64,000 nt of DNA from Mediannikoviicoccus sp037890055 (GTDB taxonomy: Bacteria; Bacillota; Clostridia; Tissierellales; Peptoniphilaceae), in assembly GCA_037890055.1 (NCBI GenBank), contig JBBKBD010000007.1; one strand, written 5' to 3'. Below, in pieces: positions 42,005 to 51,193 of this stretch. Made by a program: the position numbers and the translations under genes. Below the pieces are notes generated by a model. It was not told the origin of the DNA, did not search any database, and saw nothing but the letters and a program-made list of their open reading frames with translations. Each line of letters begins with the position of its first letter. The first letter of the stretch is position 1.

Positions 42005-43435
42005 TTATTTTGAATAACTTAAAGTTGTTACAAGTTCTTTTAAAAATTCCCACACCCTATTTACAGAATTTATGTCCACCCTTTCCTTTGGGGCATGCAC
42101 ATCATGCATGGTTGGGCCAAAGCTAATCATGTCCACATGGGGAAGATGTTTTTTCAAAATTCCACATTCTAAACCACAGTGAACCGTAAGAACAATAGGA
42201 TCCTTATGATTAATTTTCCTATACACATCAACGGCAATACTTTTTAGCTTTGAGTTTTCGTCATGCTCCCAAACGGGGTAGCCTCCGTCATCCGTAAGTG
42301 TAAACCCAAAGGCATTTACGATGATTTCGTAAGTTGTTCTATATTCTTCAAGACTCGATGTTACTGTGGAACGAAGCAGTGCCACCAGGGATATGGCATT
42401 ATTATCTTGTGTTAAAACTCCATTGGAGATGCTCGTTTGAACAAGCCCTTTTAATTCGGGATCCATATATATTACTTGCTCTGGAACAGCCATTAGGCAG
42501 TTTAAAATATCTTTTTGACATTCACTGGTCCATACCTTTTCAAAAACTTCATCAGACCTTTCAATATCTATCTTTGCAAGTGGGTCGGTGTTTCTATGTT
42601 CAAAAACTAAAGTCTTTGCTCTTTTCTCTATTTCAGTAATAGCTTCATTAGTAGCATAAAAATATACCTTGCCAGTGGATGGAATTGCATTTCTCTTATA
42701 GCCCGCCTTAACATGGGCAATTTCAACTCCCTCTATGCCATGAAATAGCCTTGTGAAAAATTTTATGGAATTTCCCCTAAAGTTTTCTATTTGCATACCA
42801 GAGTGGCCGCCCTTTAATCCATATATATGCATGGTGTAGAGGTCTTTTAAAGTTGGCTCTTTAAACTCTAACTCTTTAGTGGAAGTCATAGTATAGGCAC
42901 CGGCACATCCAACAAAAAGGTCTCCTTCAAGTTCGCCGTCCATATTAATAAGATAATTTCCTTCTAGGTCTTCACCCTTAACCCTTGAAGCACCACCCAT
43001 TCCAAGTTCTTCCATGGTAGTAAGAAGTATCTCTAGGTTTGAATGGGGTATGTCGCTATCTAAAAGGGCAAGGCAATAGGCAACGGCAATGCCATTATCT
43101 GCACCAAGGGTGGTGTTATCTGCAGAAAGCCATCCATCTTTAACCTTTAATTTAAGCGGGTCCTTTAAAAAGTCATGCTTTGAATCTTCCGTCTTTACAC
43201 AGACCATATCCATATGGCCCTGAAGTATTATGGTGGGTCCATCTTCAAGCCCCTTTGTGGCAGGCTTTTTAATTATTACATTATTAACTTCATCCCTCTT
43301 TGCATAAAGACCTCTCTCCTTTGCAAAGTTCAACATATATTCGCTTATTTCTTTTTCATTTTTCGATCCCCTGGGAATATTGCTTATCTCTTCAAACCAA
43401 TGAAGCACATCCTTAGGTTCTATACCTTCTAACAT
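42005..43435 (-). CDS. pepD: Aminoacyl-histidine dipeptidase (PepD, M20 family)
   Basis: A 476-residue zinc dipeptidase, cytoplasmic, hydrolysing dipeptides such as Xaa-His. The metal ligands lie in ILQGHMDMVC, ADNTTLGADNGIAVA, LTTMEELGMGGAS and NMDGE, with a final His in MHDVHAPKERV. The length and order match PepD rather than PepT. The ATG at 43435 follows CAGGAGAT. Peptide breakdown fits an amino acid-fermenting organism. Confidence 0.94.
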   Translation of the reverse strand: MLEGIEPKDVLHWFEEISNIPRGSKNEKEISEYMLNFAKERGLYAKRDEVNNVIIKKPATKGLEDGPTIILQGHMDMVCVKTEDSKHDFLKDPLKLKVKDGWLSADNTTLGADNGIAVAYCLALLDSDIPHSNLEILLTTMEELGMGGASRVKGEDLEGNYLINMDGELEGDLFVGCAGAYTMTSTKELEFKEPTLKDLYTMHIYGLKGGHSGMQIENFRGNSIKFFTRLFHGIEGVEIAHVKAGYKRNAIPSTGKVYFYATNEAITEIEKRAKTLVFEHRNTDPLAKIDIERSDEVFEKVWTSECQKDILNCLMAVPEQVIYMDPELKGLVQTSISNGVLTQDNNAISLVALLRSTVTSSLEEYRTTYEIIVNAFGFTLTDDGGYPVWEHDENSKLKSIAVDVYRKINHKDPIVLTVHCGLECGILKKHLPHVDMISFGPTMHDVHAPKERVDINSVNRVWEFLKELVTTLSYSK

Positions 43436-43590
43436 ATTATCTCCTGTACTTAATTTCTTAATATTATTTTACAACAATTTAGTATATGTTAAAAATAAAA
43501 TCCAAGTCATATGGGTATATTAATGAATAATAATGGTTTAAGACAGGTTAAAGGAAACTAATTTAAACTAAAGACAATGAGGTGATAAAA

Positions 43591-44874
43591 ATGAATGACG
43601 ATAGATTCGAAAATGACGAATATGATTTTAATAATGAAAGAGATGAAAACAGATATTATTATAATACAGGAGATTCTGAATATTATAATGGAAACTACAC
43701 AAACCCCTCTCCTACCATGGATGATATTAGAAAAGCTGTAAGAGAGGAAGTTAAGAAAGCTCCTAAAAAGAAGACTCCTTGGCTTAGAATAATTATTATT
43801 ACATTATTATTTTCAGTTTTGTCCTCCATGGGAACAGCTGTTAAGGTAAAGGAAATAGTTGAAGCGGAGTATGGAAGAACAAGTCAAAGTTCTGAGGGTA
43901 CTAAGACTACCATAAATGTTAAGGGCGATGAGAATGTGGAAAATGCCATTGCAAAAAAAGCAATCCCTTCTGTAGTTGGAATTACTACCGTAACCCAATC
44001 AAACGACATATTTAATATGAATAAATATGTTGAAGGAGTAGGTTCTGGAGTAATTGTAAGCTCTGACGGATACATCCTTACAAACTCCCATGTTGTTGGC
44101 AATGGTAGGGCAAAGGAGATGAATGTTGTTTTCAGCAATGGAGAAAAAACTCCTGGAAAACTTATTTGGCAAGACGAAAGCCTAGACCTTGCTGTAATTA
44201 AGGTTGAAAAGACAGGTCTTCCTGTAATGGACATTGGTGACTCCGATAAGGTTTCAGTAGGAGACAAGGCGGTTGCCATAGGAAATCCACTTGGTCTAGA
44301 CCTACAATCCACATTGACTTCAGGTTATATCTCTGGGCTAAATAGAACCATAAATATGGAAAACGGCTCTTCAATGGATGGACTTATTCAAACTGACGCC
44401 GCAATAAATGGTGGAAACTCTGGTGGTGCATTACTAAATTCAAAGGGACAACTAATAGGAATAAACACTGCCAAAGCCAGTGGTGGTGAAGGAATTGGAT
44501 TTGCTATACCAATTAATATTGCAAAGTCAATTGTAAATGAAATCAAAGAAAAAGGTAATTTCGAAACAGTAAAACTTGGTATTCAAGGTGTTGATTTAAA
44601 AATTTATGAAAAGTACTTCCAAGTAAACAGTGGAGCAGAAAATGGAGCAGTAATAATAAAAGTTGAACCAATATCTCCAGCAGGTAAAGCAGGACTTCAA
44701 GCAAATGATATAATTCTTAAAATAGGCGACAAGGACATTAGTGGAATGAATGACATTAGAAAAGCGCTTCTAGACTATAGAATTGGCGACGAAGTTGAAC
44801 TTGAAATCTTACGAAACGGAAAGAATGAGAAAGTAAAATTAAAATTTGAAGAATTTATGCAAACTGAAAACTAG
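43591..44874 (+). CDS. HtrA-like membrane-anchored serine protease with PDZ domain
   Basis: A 427-residue trypsin-fold protease that degrades misfolded proteins at the cell surface. An Asp/Asn/Tyr-rich cytoplasmic tail (1 to about 55) is followed by one membrane segment (about 70-88). The protease domain carries the triad His (NSHVVGN), Asp (SLDLAVIKV) and Ser (GGNSGGALL), and one PDZ domain (about 320-425, with SPAGKAGLQANDIILKIGD) follows. The ATG at 43591 has AGGTGA upstream. The long acidic cytoplasmic tail is longer than in many HtrA/HtrB proteins. Confidence 0.93.
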   Translation: MNDDRFENDEYDFNNERDENRYYYNTGDSEYYNGNYTNPSPTMDDIRKAVREEVKKAPKKKTPWLRIIIITLLFSVLSSMGTAVKVKEIVEAEYGRTSQSSEGTKTTINVKGDENVENAIAKKAIPSVVGITTVTQSNDIFNMNKYVEGVGSGVIVSSDGYILTNSHVVGNGRAKEMNVVFSNGEKTPGKLIWQDESLDLAVIKVEKTGLPVMDIGDSDKVSVGDKAVAIGNPLGLDLQSTLTSGYISGLNRTINMENGSSMDGLIQTDAAINGGNSGGALLNSKGQLIGINTAKASGGEGIGFAIPINIAKSIVNEIKEKGNFETVKLGIQGVDLKIYEKYFQVNSGAENGAVIIKVEPISPAGKAGLQANDIILKIGDKDISGMNDIRKALLDYRIGDEVELEILRNGKNEKVKLKFEEFMQTEN

Positions 44875-44902
44875 AAAAGGGCGTAGAGATACGCTCTTTT
44901 TT
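44875..44902 (+). terminator. Terminator after htrA
   Basis: AAAAGGGCGTA / TACGCTCTTTT stem (one G-U) with loop GAGA, then TT. Confidence 0.8.
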
Positions 44903-44947
44903 ATGATTTTTTATGATTTTAAGCTATAATAATAGGGAGGTGAATTT

Positions 44948-46057
44948 ATGAAAAAGAAAATAATATCATTATTATTAATTTTTACAATTGCATTAACAGC
45001 TTGCGGCAAGCAAGATAATATTAAAGGTAGTGACGTGTCAGAAAATGTGGCAACAGAAGAAAATGTTTCAAAAGAGTTGGAGAAACATTCGAACACATTC
45101 TTTGACGTATTCGATACAGTAATAGACTTTACTGCATACACTGAGAGCGAAGAAGAGTATGAAAAGTACTATGACATTGTAAAGTCTGAGTTTGAAAGAC
45201 TTCACAAACTATATACTCACTTTGACGACTATGAAGGCATAAACAATATTAAGACCATTAACGACAACGCAGGGATTGAACCTGTAAAGGTTGATAAGGA
45301 TCTATTTGACCTTATAAAGTTTTCAAAGGATATGACTGAAAACTATTCTGACAAAACAGACATGGCATTTGGACCAGTTTTAGATGTGTGGCATAAATAT
45401 AGGGAAGATGGACTAAAAAATCCAGATAGCGCAAAGGTTCCAACAATGGAAGAGCTAGAAAAGGCAAAGGAACATATTGATATCAACAAGGTAATCTTAA
45501 ATGAAGAAGAGTCTACAGTGTTCCTAGAAGAAAAGGGAATGTCATTAGACCTTGGGGCCACATCAAAGGGCTTTGCATCACAAATTGTTATGGATGAGGT
45601 AAAAAAAGCAGGATGTAAATATGCCATTCTTTCAGCTGGAGGAAACATAGTTGCTCTAGAACGTCCAATGATTGATGGAAGAGATGTATGGGCCATAGGA
45701 GTTCAAGACCCTGACATTGATGGAGAAGAAAATAAAGAACCTATCGAAGTTATTAGAGGAAATAATATTTCCGTTGTAACCAGTGGAGACTACCAAAGAT
45801 TTTACACCGTTGATGGAAAGAGATACGCTCATATAATTGATCCAGATACACTACAACCGGCGGACAAATTTAAATCTGTAACCATAATTGCAAAGGAAAG
45901 TGGCATTGCAGACTATCTTTCAACTACACTGTTTATCTTGGACCAAGAAGAAGGACAGAAACTTTTAGAGAAGTTTGATGGAGCAGAAGCAATGTGGGTT
46001 TATAAAGATGGCACTACAAAAGAAACAGAAGGTTTTAAAGAGTATACAAAAGAATAG
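44948..46057 (+). CDS. apbE: ApbE family FAD:protein FMN transferase lipoprotein
   Basis: Attaches FMN covalently to Thr/Ser of extracytoplasmic flavoproteins such as Rnf or NQR subunits. It has 369 residues, with a lipoprotein signal ending LTAC (Cys 19). The catalytic core begins at TFFDVFDTVIDFTAY, then MAFGPVLDVWHKYRED, LDLGATSKGFA, AILSAGGNIVAL, and the Thr/His region YAHIIDPDTLQPAD. The Rnf complex itself is not in the window. The ATG follows GGGAGGTGA. Confidence 0.93.
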   Translation: MKKKIISLLLIFTIALTACGKQDNIKGSDVSENVATEENVSKELEKHSNTFFDVFDTVIDFTAYTESEEEYEKYYDIVKSEFERLHKLYTHFDDYEGINNIKTINDNAGIEPVKVDKDLFDLIKFSKDMTENYSDKTDMAFGPVLDVWHKYREDGLKNPDSAKVPTMEELEKAKEHIDINKVILNEEESTVFLEEKGMSLDLGATSKGFASQIVMDEVKKAGCKYAILSAGGNIVALERPMIDGRDVWAIGVQDPDIDGEENKEPIEVIRGNNISVVTSGDYQRFYTVDGKRYAHIIDPDTLQPADKFKSVTIIAKESGIADYLSTTLFILDQEEGQKLLEKFDGAEAMWVYKDGTTKETEGFKEYTKE

Positions 46058-46079
46058 GGCTTCCTCATTTTAGTGAAAA

Positions 46080-46108
46080 TTGACAAAAAAAAATAAACTA
46101 TATAATAT
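46080..46108 (+). promoter_or_regulatory. Promoter of the 172-residue membrane protein gene
   Basis: TTGACA at 46080-46085, with TAATAT at 46103-46108 (17-base spacer) overlapping a TATAAT at 46101-46106 (15-base spacer). Confidence 0.55.
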
Positions 46109-46129
46109 ATCCAAACTAAAGGAGGAGTT

Positions 46130-46648
46130 ATGAAAAAAGATATTAAATTAAGGAATGTTATATTTCCAATTTGGATGCTTTGGATGCTTCCACCAGTTTG
46201 GCTTGTGGTCATTCCAGCAAACATTATAATTGACTACTTGGTTTTAAATGGAACATTAGGATATCTCAAAGTGGAAAATAAAAAGCAAGTACTCTATGTA
46301 GTTTTAGCAAAGACCGTAATATTTGGATTTTTAGCAGATATTATTGCATCAATCCCACCAATTTTACTAAATATAGTTTTCTCTCCAGAATACAACACAG
46401 ACCTTGGAAAGTGGTGGCAAAAGAATATAGACCCTATGAATTATAGGCCATATGAATCCATAATAGCAGTTATAATACTTCTAATTTGCGTTATCCTTGG
46501 AGGATTTTTAATATATTACTTCAATAAAAAATTCATCTACAAGGATATGGACTTAACCAAACATGAAAAGTATATACTTGCAAGAAACATGGCACTTATA
46601 ACGGCACCATATTTATTTTTAGTACCAACAGCATGGCTTGTTAGGTAG
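46130..46648 (+). CDS. Hypothetical four-helix membrane protein
   Basis: I do not recognise this 172-residue protein. It has four hydrophobic segments (about 10-38, 56-80, 112-134 and 153-170) and a short Tyr/Asn/Trp-rich extracytoplasmic loop (SPEYNTDLGKWWQKNIDPMN). No catalytic motif is visible. It has a strong AAAGGAGGAG ribosome binding site and its own promoter, and it ends at a terminator, so it is probably monocistronic. Confidence 0.75.
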   Translation: MKKDIKLRNVIFPIWMLWMLPPVWLVVIPANIIIDYLVLNGTLGYLKVENKKQVLYVVLAKTVIFGFLADIIASIPPILLNIVFSPEYNTDLGKWWQKNIDPMNYRPYESIIAVIILLICVILGGFLIYYFNKKFIYKDMDLTKHEKYILARNMALITAPYLFLVPTAWLVR

Positions 46649-46697
46649 AAGCTGTTCCTAAAGAAATAGATATGACGAAATATAATGACTAATAAAC

Positions 46698-46730
46698 TAG
46701 AGATGAGGCAAAGTTCTCGTCTCTTTTTTA
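46698..46730 (+). terminator. Terminator after the membrane protein gene
   Basis: AGAGATGAG / CTCGTCTCT stem (one G-U) followed by TTTTTTA. Confidence 0.75.
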
Positions 46731-46836
46731 TTTGCCTCAATAGAAAAATAGTACCAATTGGGCTATAATTGTTATTAAAGAAATATTTTTAAAGAATAAA
46801 AAAATATTATAAATTCTAGAACTCAAGGAGAAGACG

Positions 46837-48162
46837 ATGCCAAACTCTAGTGAAAAATTTATTTTTGTATTTGACTCAAATGGCGTTAGGAGCTTTAATT
46901 GCAAAAATGACCTGACCATTGGTGCTGGAAGTGACGAGTCAATTGCAGATGTAATTATAAAAAAGGATGGTGCAAGTGAAGTTATAGGAACCTTTGAGCT
47001 TAGTGAAAAGGGTTATATTTATACAAATCTAAGTGAAAGAATGGACACCTGGATTAATTTAAATCATCTTGATAAAAATGTTGGAGTTGTTTTAAAAGAT
47101 AACACCCATATACTTTTTACAGATGATAAAAAGGACATGGTTTCTATTTTTTATACTGGAGACAAAGAAAGATGTAATAATCCTTGGAAGGTTTTAAATC
47201 AAAAGCAAATTAAGTCCAATAAAATAGCAAAAGGTATGAAAGTTGGCGAATGCACTATTAATGGCGATGAAGTTTATATAAAGCATCATAATTTTTGCAT
47301 TTATCAGAAGATAAATTCTTCGGGAAAGGTAAACAAGATTAACTATAACGAAAATCTTTCCATTAGAATAAAAGAAAGACTTGGAAGTGAAAAGGGTAAG
47401 GCTAGAAGGCTTTTAAAAGACACTAACCTTGATATAGAACCTAGGGAGATGGTCCTTGTAATTGGTGGATCTGGGGCAGGAAAGACAACCTTTGTAAACG
47501 CAGTGTCGGGATATGAAAAGGCAAATGCTGAAATACATTACAAGGGAATTGACCTATACGAAGACTCTGCAAGGGTTAGAAAGCTCGTAAGACTTGTGCC
47601 TCAGTTTGATACCCTTAGGGACAAGGACACGGTGTACCACACATTAAAAGACGCTGCCATGTTACAGCTTCCAATGGAAGTGGTTAAAAATAAAGAAAAA
47701 TTAAAGGAAAAGATAGAAAATATTTTAAATATTTTTGGAATGGAAAAGGAAAGAAATAATTTTGTAAGTAAGCTTAGTGGTGGACAGAGAAAGAGACTTA
47801 GTATCGCCGTTGAATACATTTCTGAACCTGAAATATTTTTCTTGGACGAACCTGACTCTGGACTTGACGCCGGATCTGCAGAAATGGTTATGAAACAGGT
47901 TAGACATATTGTGGATGAAGAAAAGATTGCCATAGTCATCTCCCACTCACCGGACAGACTTAGGGATTTATATGACAAAATCTTAGTCATTGCCAAGGAC
48001 TCGGTGGAAAACTGTGGACAGATGGCGTTTTACGTAAGTATTGATGATGCGCTGGAATTTTTTGGTGTAAATCACTTGGAAGACATAGTTAAGCTAATAA
48101 ATAATCAAGAAAAGGCGGATTATTTTATAAATAAATTTAAGAGTGGTGATTTAAATGGATAG
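46837..48162 (+). CDS. ABCG-like ATPase with degenerate FHA-type N-terminal domain
   Basis: A 441-residue ABC ATPase. The N-terminal part (1 to about 190) is not ABC-like. It has FHA-style spacing: LTIGAGSDESIADVII, FELSEKGYIYTNLS, TWINLNHLDKN and LKDNTHILF, but lacks the canonical Arg/Ser/His phosphothreonine pocket. The ATPase half has Walker A GGSGAGKTT near 210, signature LSGGQRKRLSIAVEYIS, Walker B IFFLDEPDSGLDAG and H-loop ISHSP. LSGGQRKR is typical of ABCG/White-type exporters. The stop overlaps the permease start by 8 bases. The substrate is unknown. Confidence 0.8.
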   Translation: MPNSSEKFIFVFDSNGVRSFNCKNDLTIGAGSDESIADVIIKKDGASEVIGTFELSEKGYIYTNLSERMDTWINLNHLDKNVGVVLKDNTHILFTDDKKDMVSIFYTGDKERCNNPWKVLNQKQIKSNKIAKGMKVGECTINGDEVYIKHHNFCIYQKINSSGKVNKINYNENLSIRIKERLGSEKGKARRLLKDTNLDIEPREMVLVIGGSGAGKTTFVNAVSGYEKANAEIHYKGIDLYEDSARVRKLVRLVPQFDTLRDKDTVYHTLKDAAMLQLPMEVVKNKEKLKEKIENILNIFGMEKERNNFVSKLSGGQRKRLSIAVEYISEPEIFFLDEPDSGLDAGSAEMVMKQVRHIVDEEKIAIVISHSPDRLRDLYDKILVIAKDSVENCGQMAFYVSIDDALEFFGVNHLEDIVKLINNQEKADYFINKFKSGDLNG

Positions 48163-49039
48163 AGATGTTTATTCTTTACAATTGAAGGTATATTTTAGAA
48201 AGTACATGCGTGTGTTTTTTAACTCCAAAGGCCTTTTAAAAATACTTTCCACATTTATCATTACAGCCATTGTGCTTTCTGCAACTAGTGAACAGGCATT
48301 TGAACGTTATGACGAGACTAGAATGGCGGCATTTGCAATAGTCTGTGCCTGTATTTGGACGGGGCTATTTAACTCCATAGAACTTATATGTTCTGAAAGA
48401 AATTCCATTAAACAAGAACATAAGTCGGGAAATGTTGAGTATTCAGTATTTTTATTTGCCCATATGATGGTGGAATTTATACTATGTTTTGTTGAAGCTA
48501 TAATTATATCAGCCATGATATTATTTGTTTATAGTGAAAAATTTACGGTTGATAACAAACTAGACATAGCAAGGGTAATGAGCTTGGGCTTTTCAATACT
48601 TTTAATCATCTATGCATCGGATATGCTAGGACTGATGATATCGTCAATTGTAAAAAACAACAAGATGGCCATGACCATTATGCCCTTTGCTCTAATAATT
48701 CAACTGGTTCTTTCAGACTTTATATTTCAACTGGAAGGCTGGAAGATATATTTATCAAACTTTACAATTGCCAAATGGGGTCTAAGAGCATTGGGGATAT
48801 CCATAAAATTTAATACCATGGAAACTGCTTTGCCAGATGCGGAAGCAAAAAAATTAGACTTTCAAGCCAAGGAGACCATCGAAAGATTTTTGGGACTTAC
48901 AAGACAAAAATATAAAAATGATTACAAACCAAACCTAAAAAACATACTAATTGTATTTTTAGTGCTAATTATTTTTATTGTAATTCAGGCATTGATTTCA
49001 AAACTTGCGCTGGAACGCATTGACAAGGACGAAAGATAG
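48155..49039 (+). CDS. ABC-2 type permease partner
   Basis: A 294-residue ABC-2 permease-like protein with about six membrane segments: near 28-45, 60-80, 105-130, 145-172, 175-200 and 264-285. A conserved-looking LICSERNSIKQEHKSG lies after the second, matching the coupling-helix position. Length and topology match an ABCG half-permease, so it would dimerise with the upstream FHA-ATPase. It is 8 bases from the zinc-ribbon gene, making a three-gene operon. Confidence 0.82.
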   Translation: MDRDVYSLQLKVYFRKYMRVFFNSKGLLKILSTFIITAIVLSATSEQAFERYDETRMAAFAIVCACIWTGLFNSIELICSERNSIKQEHKSGNVEYSVFLFAHMMVEFILCFVEAIIISAMILFVYSEKFTVDNKLDIARVMSLGFSILLIIYASDMLGLMISSIVKNNKMAMTIMPFALIIQLVLSDFIFQLEGWKIYLSNFTIAKWGLRALGISIKFNTMETALPDAEAKKLDFQAKETIERFLGLTRQKYKNDYKPNLKNILIVFLVLIIFIVIQALISKLALERIDKDER

Positions 49040-49047
49040 GTGTATTT

Positions 49048-50457
49048 ATGTATAAATGTAAAAAATGTGGAAATATGGTACCAGAAGGAAATAAATTTTG
49101 TGGCGTCTGTGGAACTAAAGTGGAAGAAAAACACGAGAATAATCAAAGAATTATTATAGAAGATTATGACGACTTAAAAAATAAGGGAAAGAGCTTTAAT
49201 AATAAAAAACCAAATCCAAAGCTGTGGCTTATTATTGGTGTTGCATTAGCGTTAATTGCAGTTTTTATTATAATTAAAATAAAAAACTCCAACTTAAATC
49301 CACTGGTAAAGACCATAAGTATATCTGACTTTATTGAAGAACCAGTATTTGAAGGGATTGATGGAGAGGGAACCCTAGACCAAGATAGTATAGAATTTAA
49401 TCGAGATATGCTGGAAGATAAGCTTAGGGAAAAACTTGGAGAAGAAAAGGACATTAATGTATCTGAAATTATAGACAACTTTACATTTTCAGTGGACCCA
49501 ATTGATAAGCTTAGCAATGGTGACAAAGTTACAGTTATTGTAGAGATGAGAAATAAGAAAAATATTCAAGATAACTTGGGAGTTAAATTTACAAACCCTA
49601 GTAGAGAATTTAAAGTAATCGGTTTAAAAGAATTATACTCTATAGATCCCTTTGATGGCTTTAAACCAAAGTTCACAGGCATCTCTCCAAAGTTAAAGAT
49701 TAAGATTACTAATTCAAAGCTAAAGGTTGGAAGTAAACTTGAAGAAGCTTTGGGCTCAGCCAGTGGTTACTACGATGTATATATAGATGGAAAACTTATG
49801 GATGAAGACGAAGATGTTAAAATTGGAGACAATATTAAATTTAAACTAAATCAAGATGGAATAGACAGGCTTCATGAAAATGCATATAAGCCAAGTGTTT
49901 TAGAAAAGGAATACAAAGTCACAAATAAAGACGCCAGGGCCTATATTGTGTCAAAGGAAGAGCTTGATAAGGATTTTTTCAATAAAATAAAGGAACAAGC
50001 CCAGTCCATAATAAAGTCAGACCTGGCATCGAGAAATAACGCTGACAATCCAAATTACGAAGGCTTTTATTTCTTAACGCCAAAGGAAAGTGGATGGAAA
50101 TCCAGTGGACTATTTGAAAATTACAATATTCCTGTTATGTACTTGGTGTACTCATACAATGTTGAAAAATCAGATGAAACTATAAAGGAATACACTGCAG
50201 TTGAAGTAATAAATTTCTTAATAGATAAGGTTGATGGAGACTTAGTGGATGAGGAAGATGATGAAGATACAGCAGATGAAAAAGAAAAAATAAAAAGTGA
50301 AGTTTCATCAAATGAGCAAAAACCGGAACAGATTATAGACTATGAAAATATTAAGAAGGTATATGGAAGCTATAAGACATTGGATGAACTAAAGCTTGAT
50401 TTAGTAGAGTCAAAACTAAAAGACTATAACTATGAAGCTTATGATGGAGTAAAATAA
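49048..50457 (+). CDS. Zinc-ribbon membrane protein with large extracytoplasmic domain
   Basis: A 469-residue protein. A cytoplasmic N-terminal zinc ribbon (CKKCGNMVPEGNKFCGVCG, residues 4-22) is followed by a charged linker, one membrane segment (about 60-80), and a large extracytoplasmic region to the end. That region has repeats of beta-rich stretches (DPIDKLSNGDKVTVIVEM, YDVYIDGKLMDEDEDVKIGD) and a very acidic patch near 410-425. The layout resembles Firmicutes zinc-ribbon/TcaA-YvbJ-like envelope proteins. Operon linkage suggests it regulates or forms part of the FHA-ABC system; the function is unknown. Confidence 0.72.
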   Translation: MYKCKKCGNMVPEGNKFCGVCGTKVEEKHENNQRIIIEDYDDLKNKGKSFNNKKPNPKLWLIIGVALALIAVFIIIKIKNSNLNPLVKTISISDFIEEPVFEGIDGEGTLDQDSIEFNRDMLEDKLREKLGEEKDINVSEIIDNFTFSVDPIDKLSNGDKVTVIVEMRNKKNIQDNLGVKFTNPSREFKVIGLKELYSIDPFDGFKPKFTGISPKLKIKITNSKLKVGSKLEEALGSASGYYDVYIDGKLMDEDEDVKIGDNIKFKLNQDGIDRLHENAYKPSVLEKEYKVTNKDARAYIVSKEELDKDFFNKIKEQAQSIIKSDLASRNNADNPNYEGFYFLTPKESGWKSSGLFENYNIPVMYLVYSYNVEKSDETIKEYTAVEVINFLIDKVDGDLVDEEDDEDTADEKEKIKSEVSSNEQKPEQIIDYENIKKVYGSYKTLDELKLDLVESKLKDYNYEAYDGVK

Positions 50458-50460
50458 ATT

Positions 50461-50492
50461 AGAGAGATCGTCAAGCGTTGACGATCTCTCTT
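50461..50492 (+). terminator. Terminator after the FHA-ABC operon
   Basis: A perfect 13-bp stem AGAGAGATCGTCA / TGACGATCTCTCT with a 5-base loop, followed by TT. Confidence 0.75.
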
Positions 50493-50513
50493 TAAGAAAA
50501 TAGAGGTAATAAT

Positions 50514-51152
50514 ATGAGAATGAGAAAAAAACACTGGGCCATACCTATGTTAACGGAAAATCCATACATATACATGAAACCAAAGGGAGGAAGTGGGCAG
50601 TGGCAAGAAAAATTTAGAAAGCAGCAGCCCATTCACTTAGAAATTGGAGCGGGACGAGGAGACTTTTTAGTTGAAATGGCAAGGCAAAATCAAAATATAA
50701 ACTATATTGCCATGGATAGAGAGGCCAATGCATTTGTAGAAGCAGGAGAAAAGATTAAAGAGGCAGAGCTTCCTAATATTATAGGAATACTGGGAGATGC
50801 GGATCATCTTTTAGATATCTTTGGAGAAGGGGAAATTTCAAAAATATATATTAACTTTTGTAACCCATGGCCAAAGAATAGACATAAGAAGAGAAGACTT
50901 ACCCACCCAATATTTCTAGAAGTGTATAAGAAGATATTGAAAGAAAATGGCGAAATAGAGTTTAAAACTGACAATGATGAGCTTTATGAAGATAGTATAG
51001 ATTACTTCGAAAAGGAAGGCTTTGAAATTGAAGTTATGGATAGGGACCTTAGTATTAATGAAGATGAATCCATTTCTTATTATGAAAGCAAGTGGAGAGA
51101 GCAGGGGATTAAAATAAAATTCCTAAAAGCTAGATACAATAAAGAAAAATAG
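50514..51152 (+). CDS. trmB: tRNA (guanine-46-N7)-methyltransferase
   Basis: SAM-dependent methylation of G46 in the tRNA variable loop. It has 212 residues, with a typical N-terminus RMRKKHWAIP, SAM motif LEIGAGRGDFLVEMA near 43-57, AMDREANAF, and the signature INFCNPWPKNRHKKRRL near 116-132. The ATG at 50514 has GAGGTAAT upstream; a second ATG two codons later is possible. Confidence 0.96.
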   Translation: MRMRKKHWAIPMLTENPYIYMKPKGGSGQWQEKFRKQQPIHLEIGAGRGDFLVEMARQNQNINYIAMDREANAFVEAGEKIKEAELPNIIGILGDADHLLDIFGEGEISKIYINFCNPWPKNRHKKRRLTHPIFLEVYKKILKENGEIEFKTDNDELYEDSIDYFEKEGFEIEVMDRDLSINEDESISYYESKWREQGIKIKFLKARYNKEK

Positions 51153-51164
51153 CAAACAAAAAAA

Positions 51165-51190
51165 GGCAGGATAACCTGCCTTAATTTTTT
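51165..51190. terminator. Bidirectional terminator between trmB and grdD
   Basis: GGCAGG-ATAA-CCTGCC stem flanked by AAAAAAA on the left and TTAATTTTTT on the right, between converging genes. Confidence 0.85.
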
Positions 51191-51193
51191 GAT

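Noticed and set aside
44925..44930. TATAAT as a promoter for apbE
   Set aside because: The start point would fall in the ribosome binding site at about 44935-44940, leaving no usable leader.
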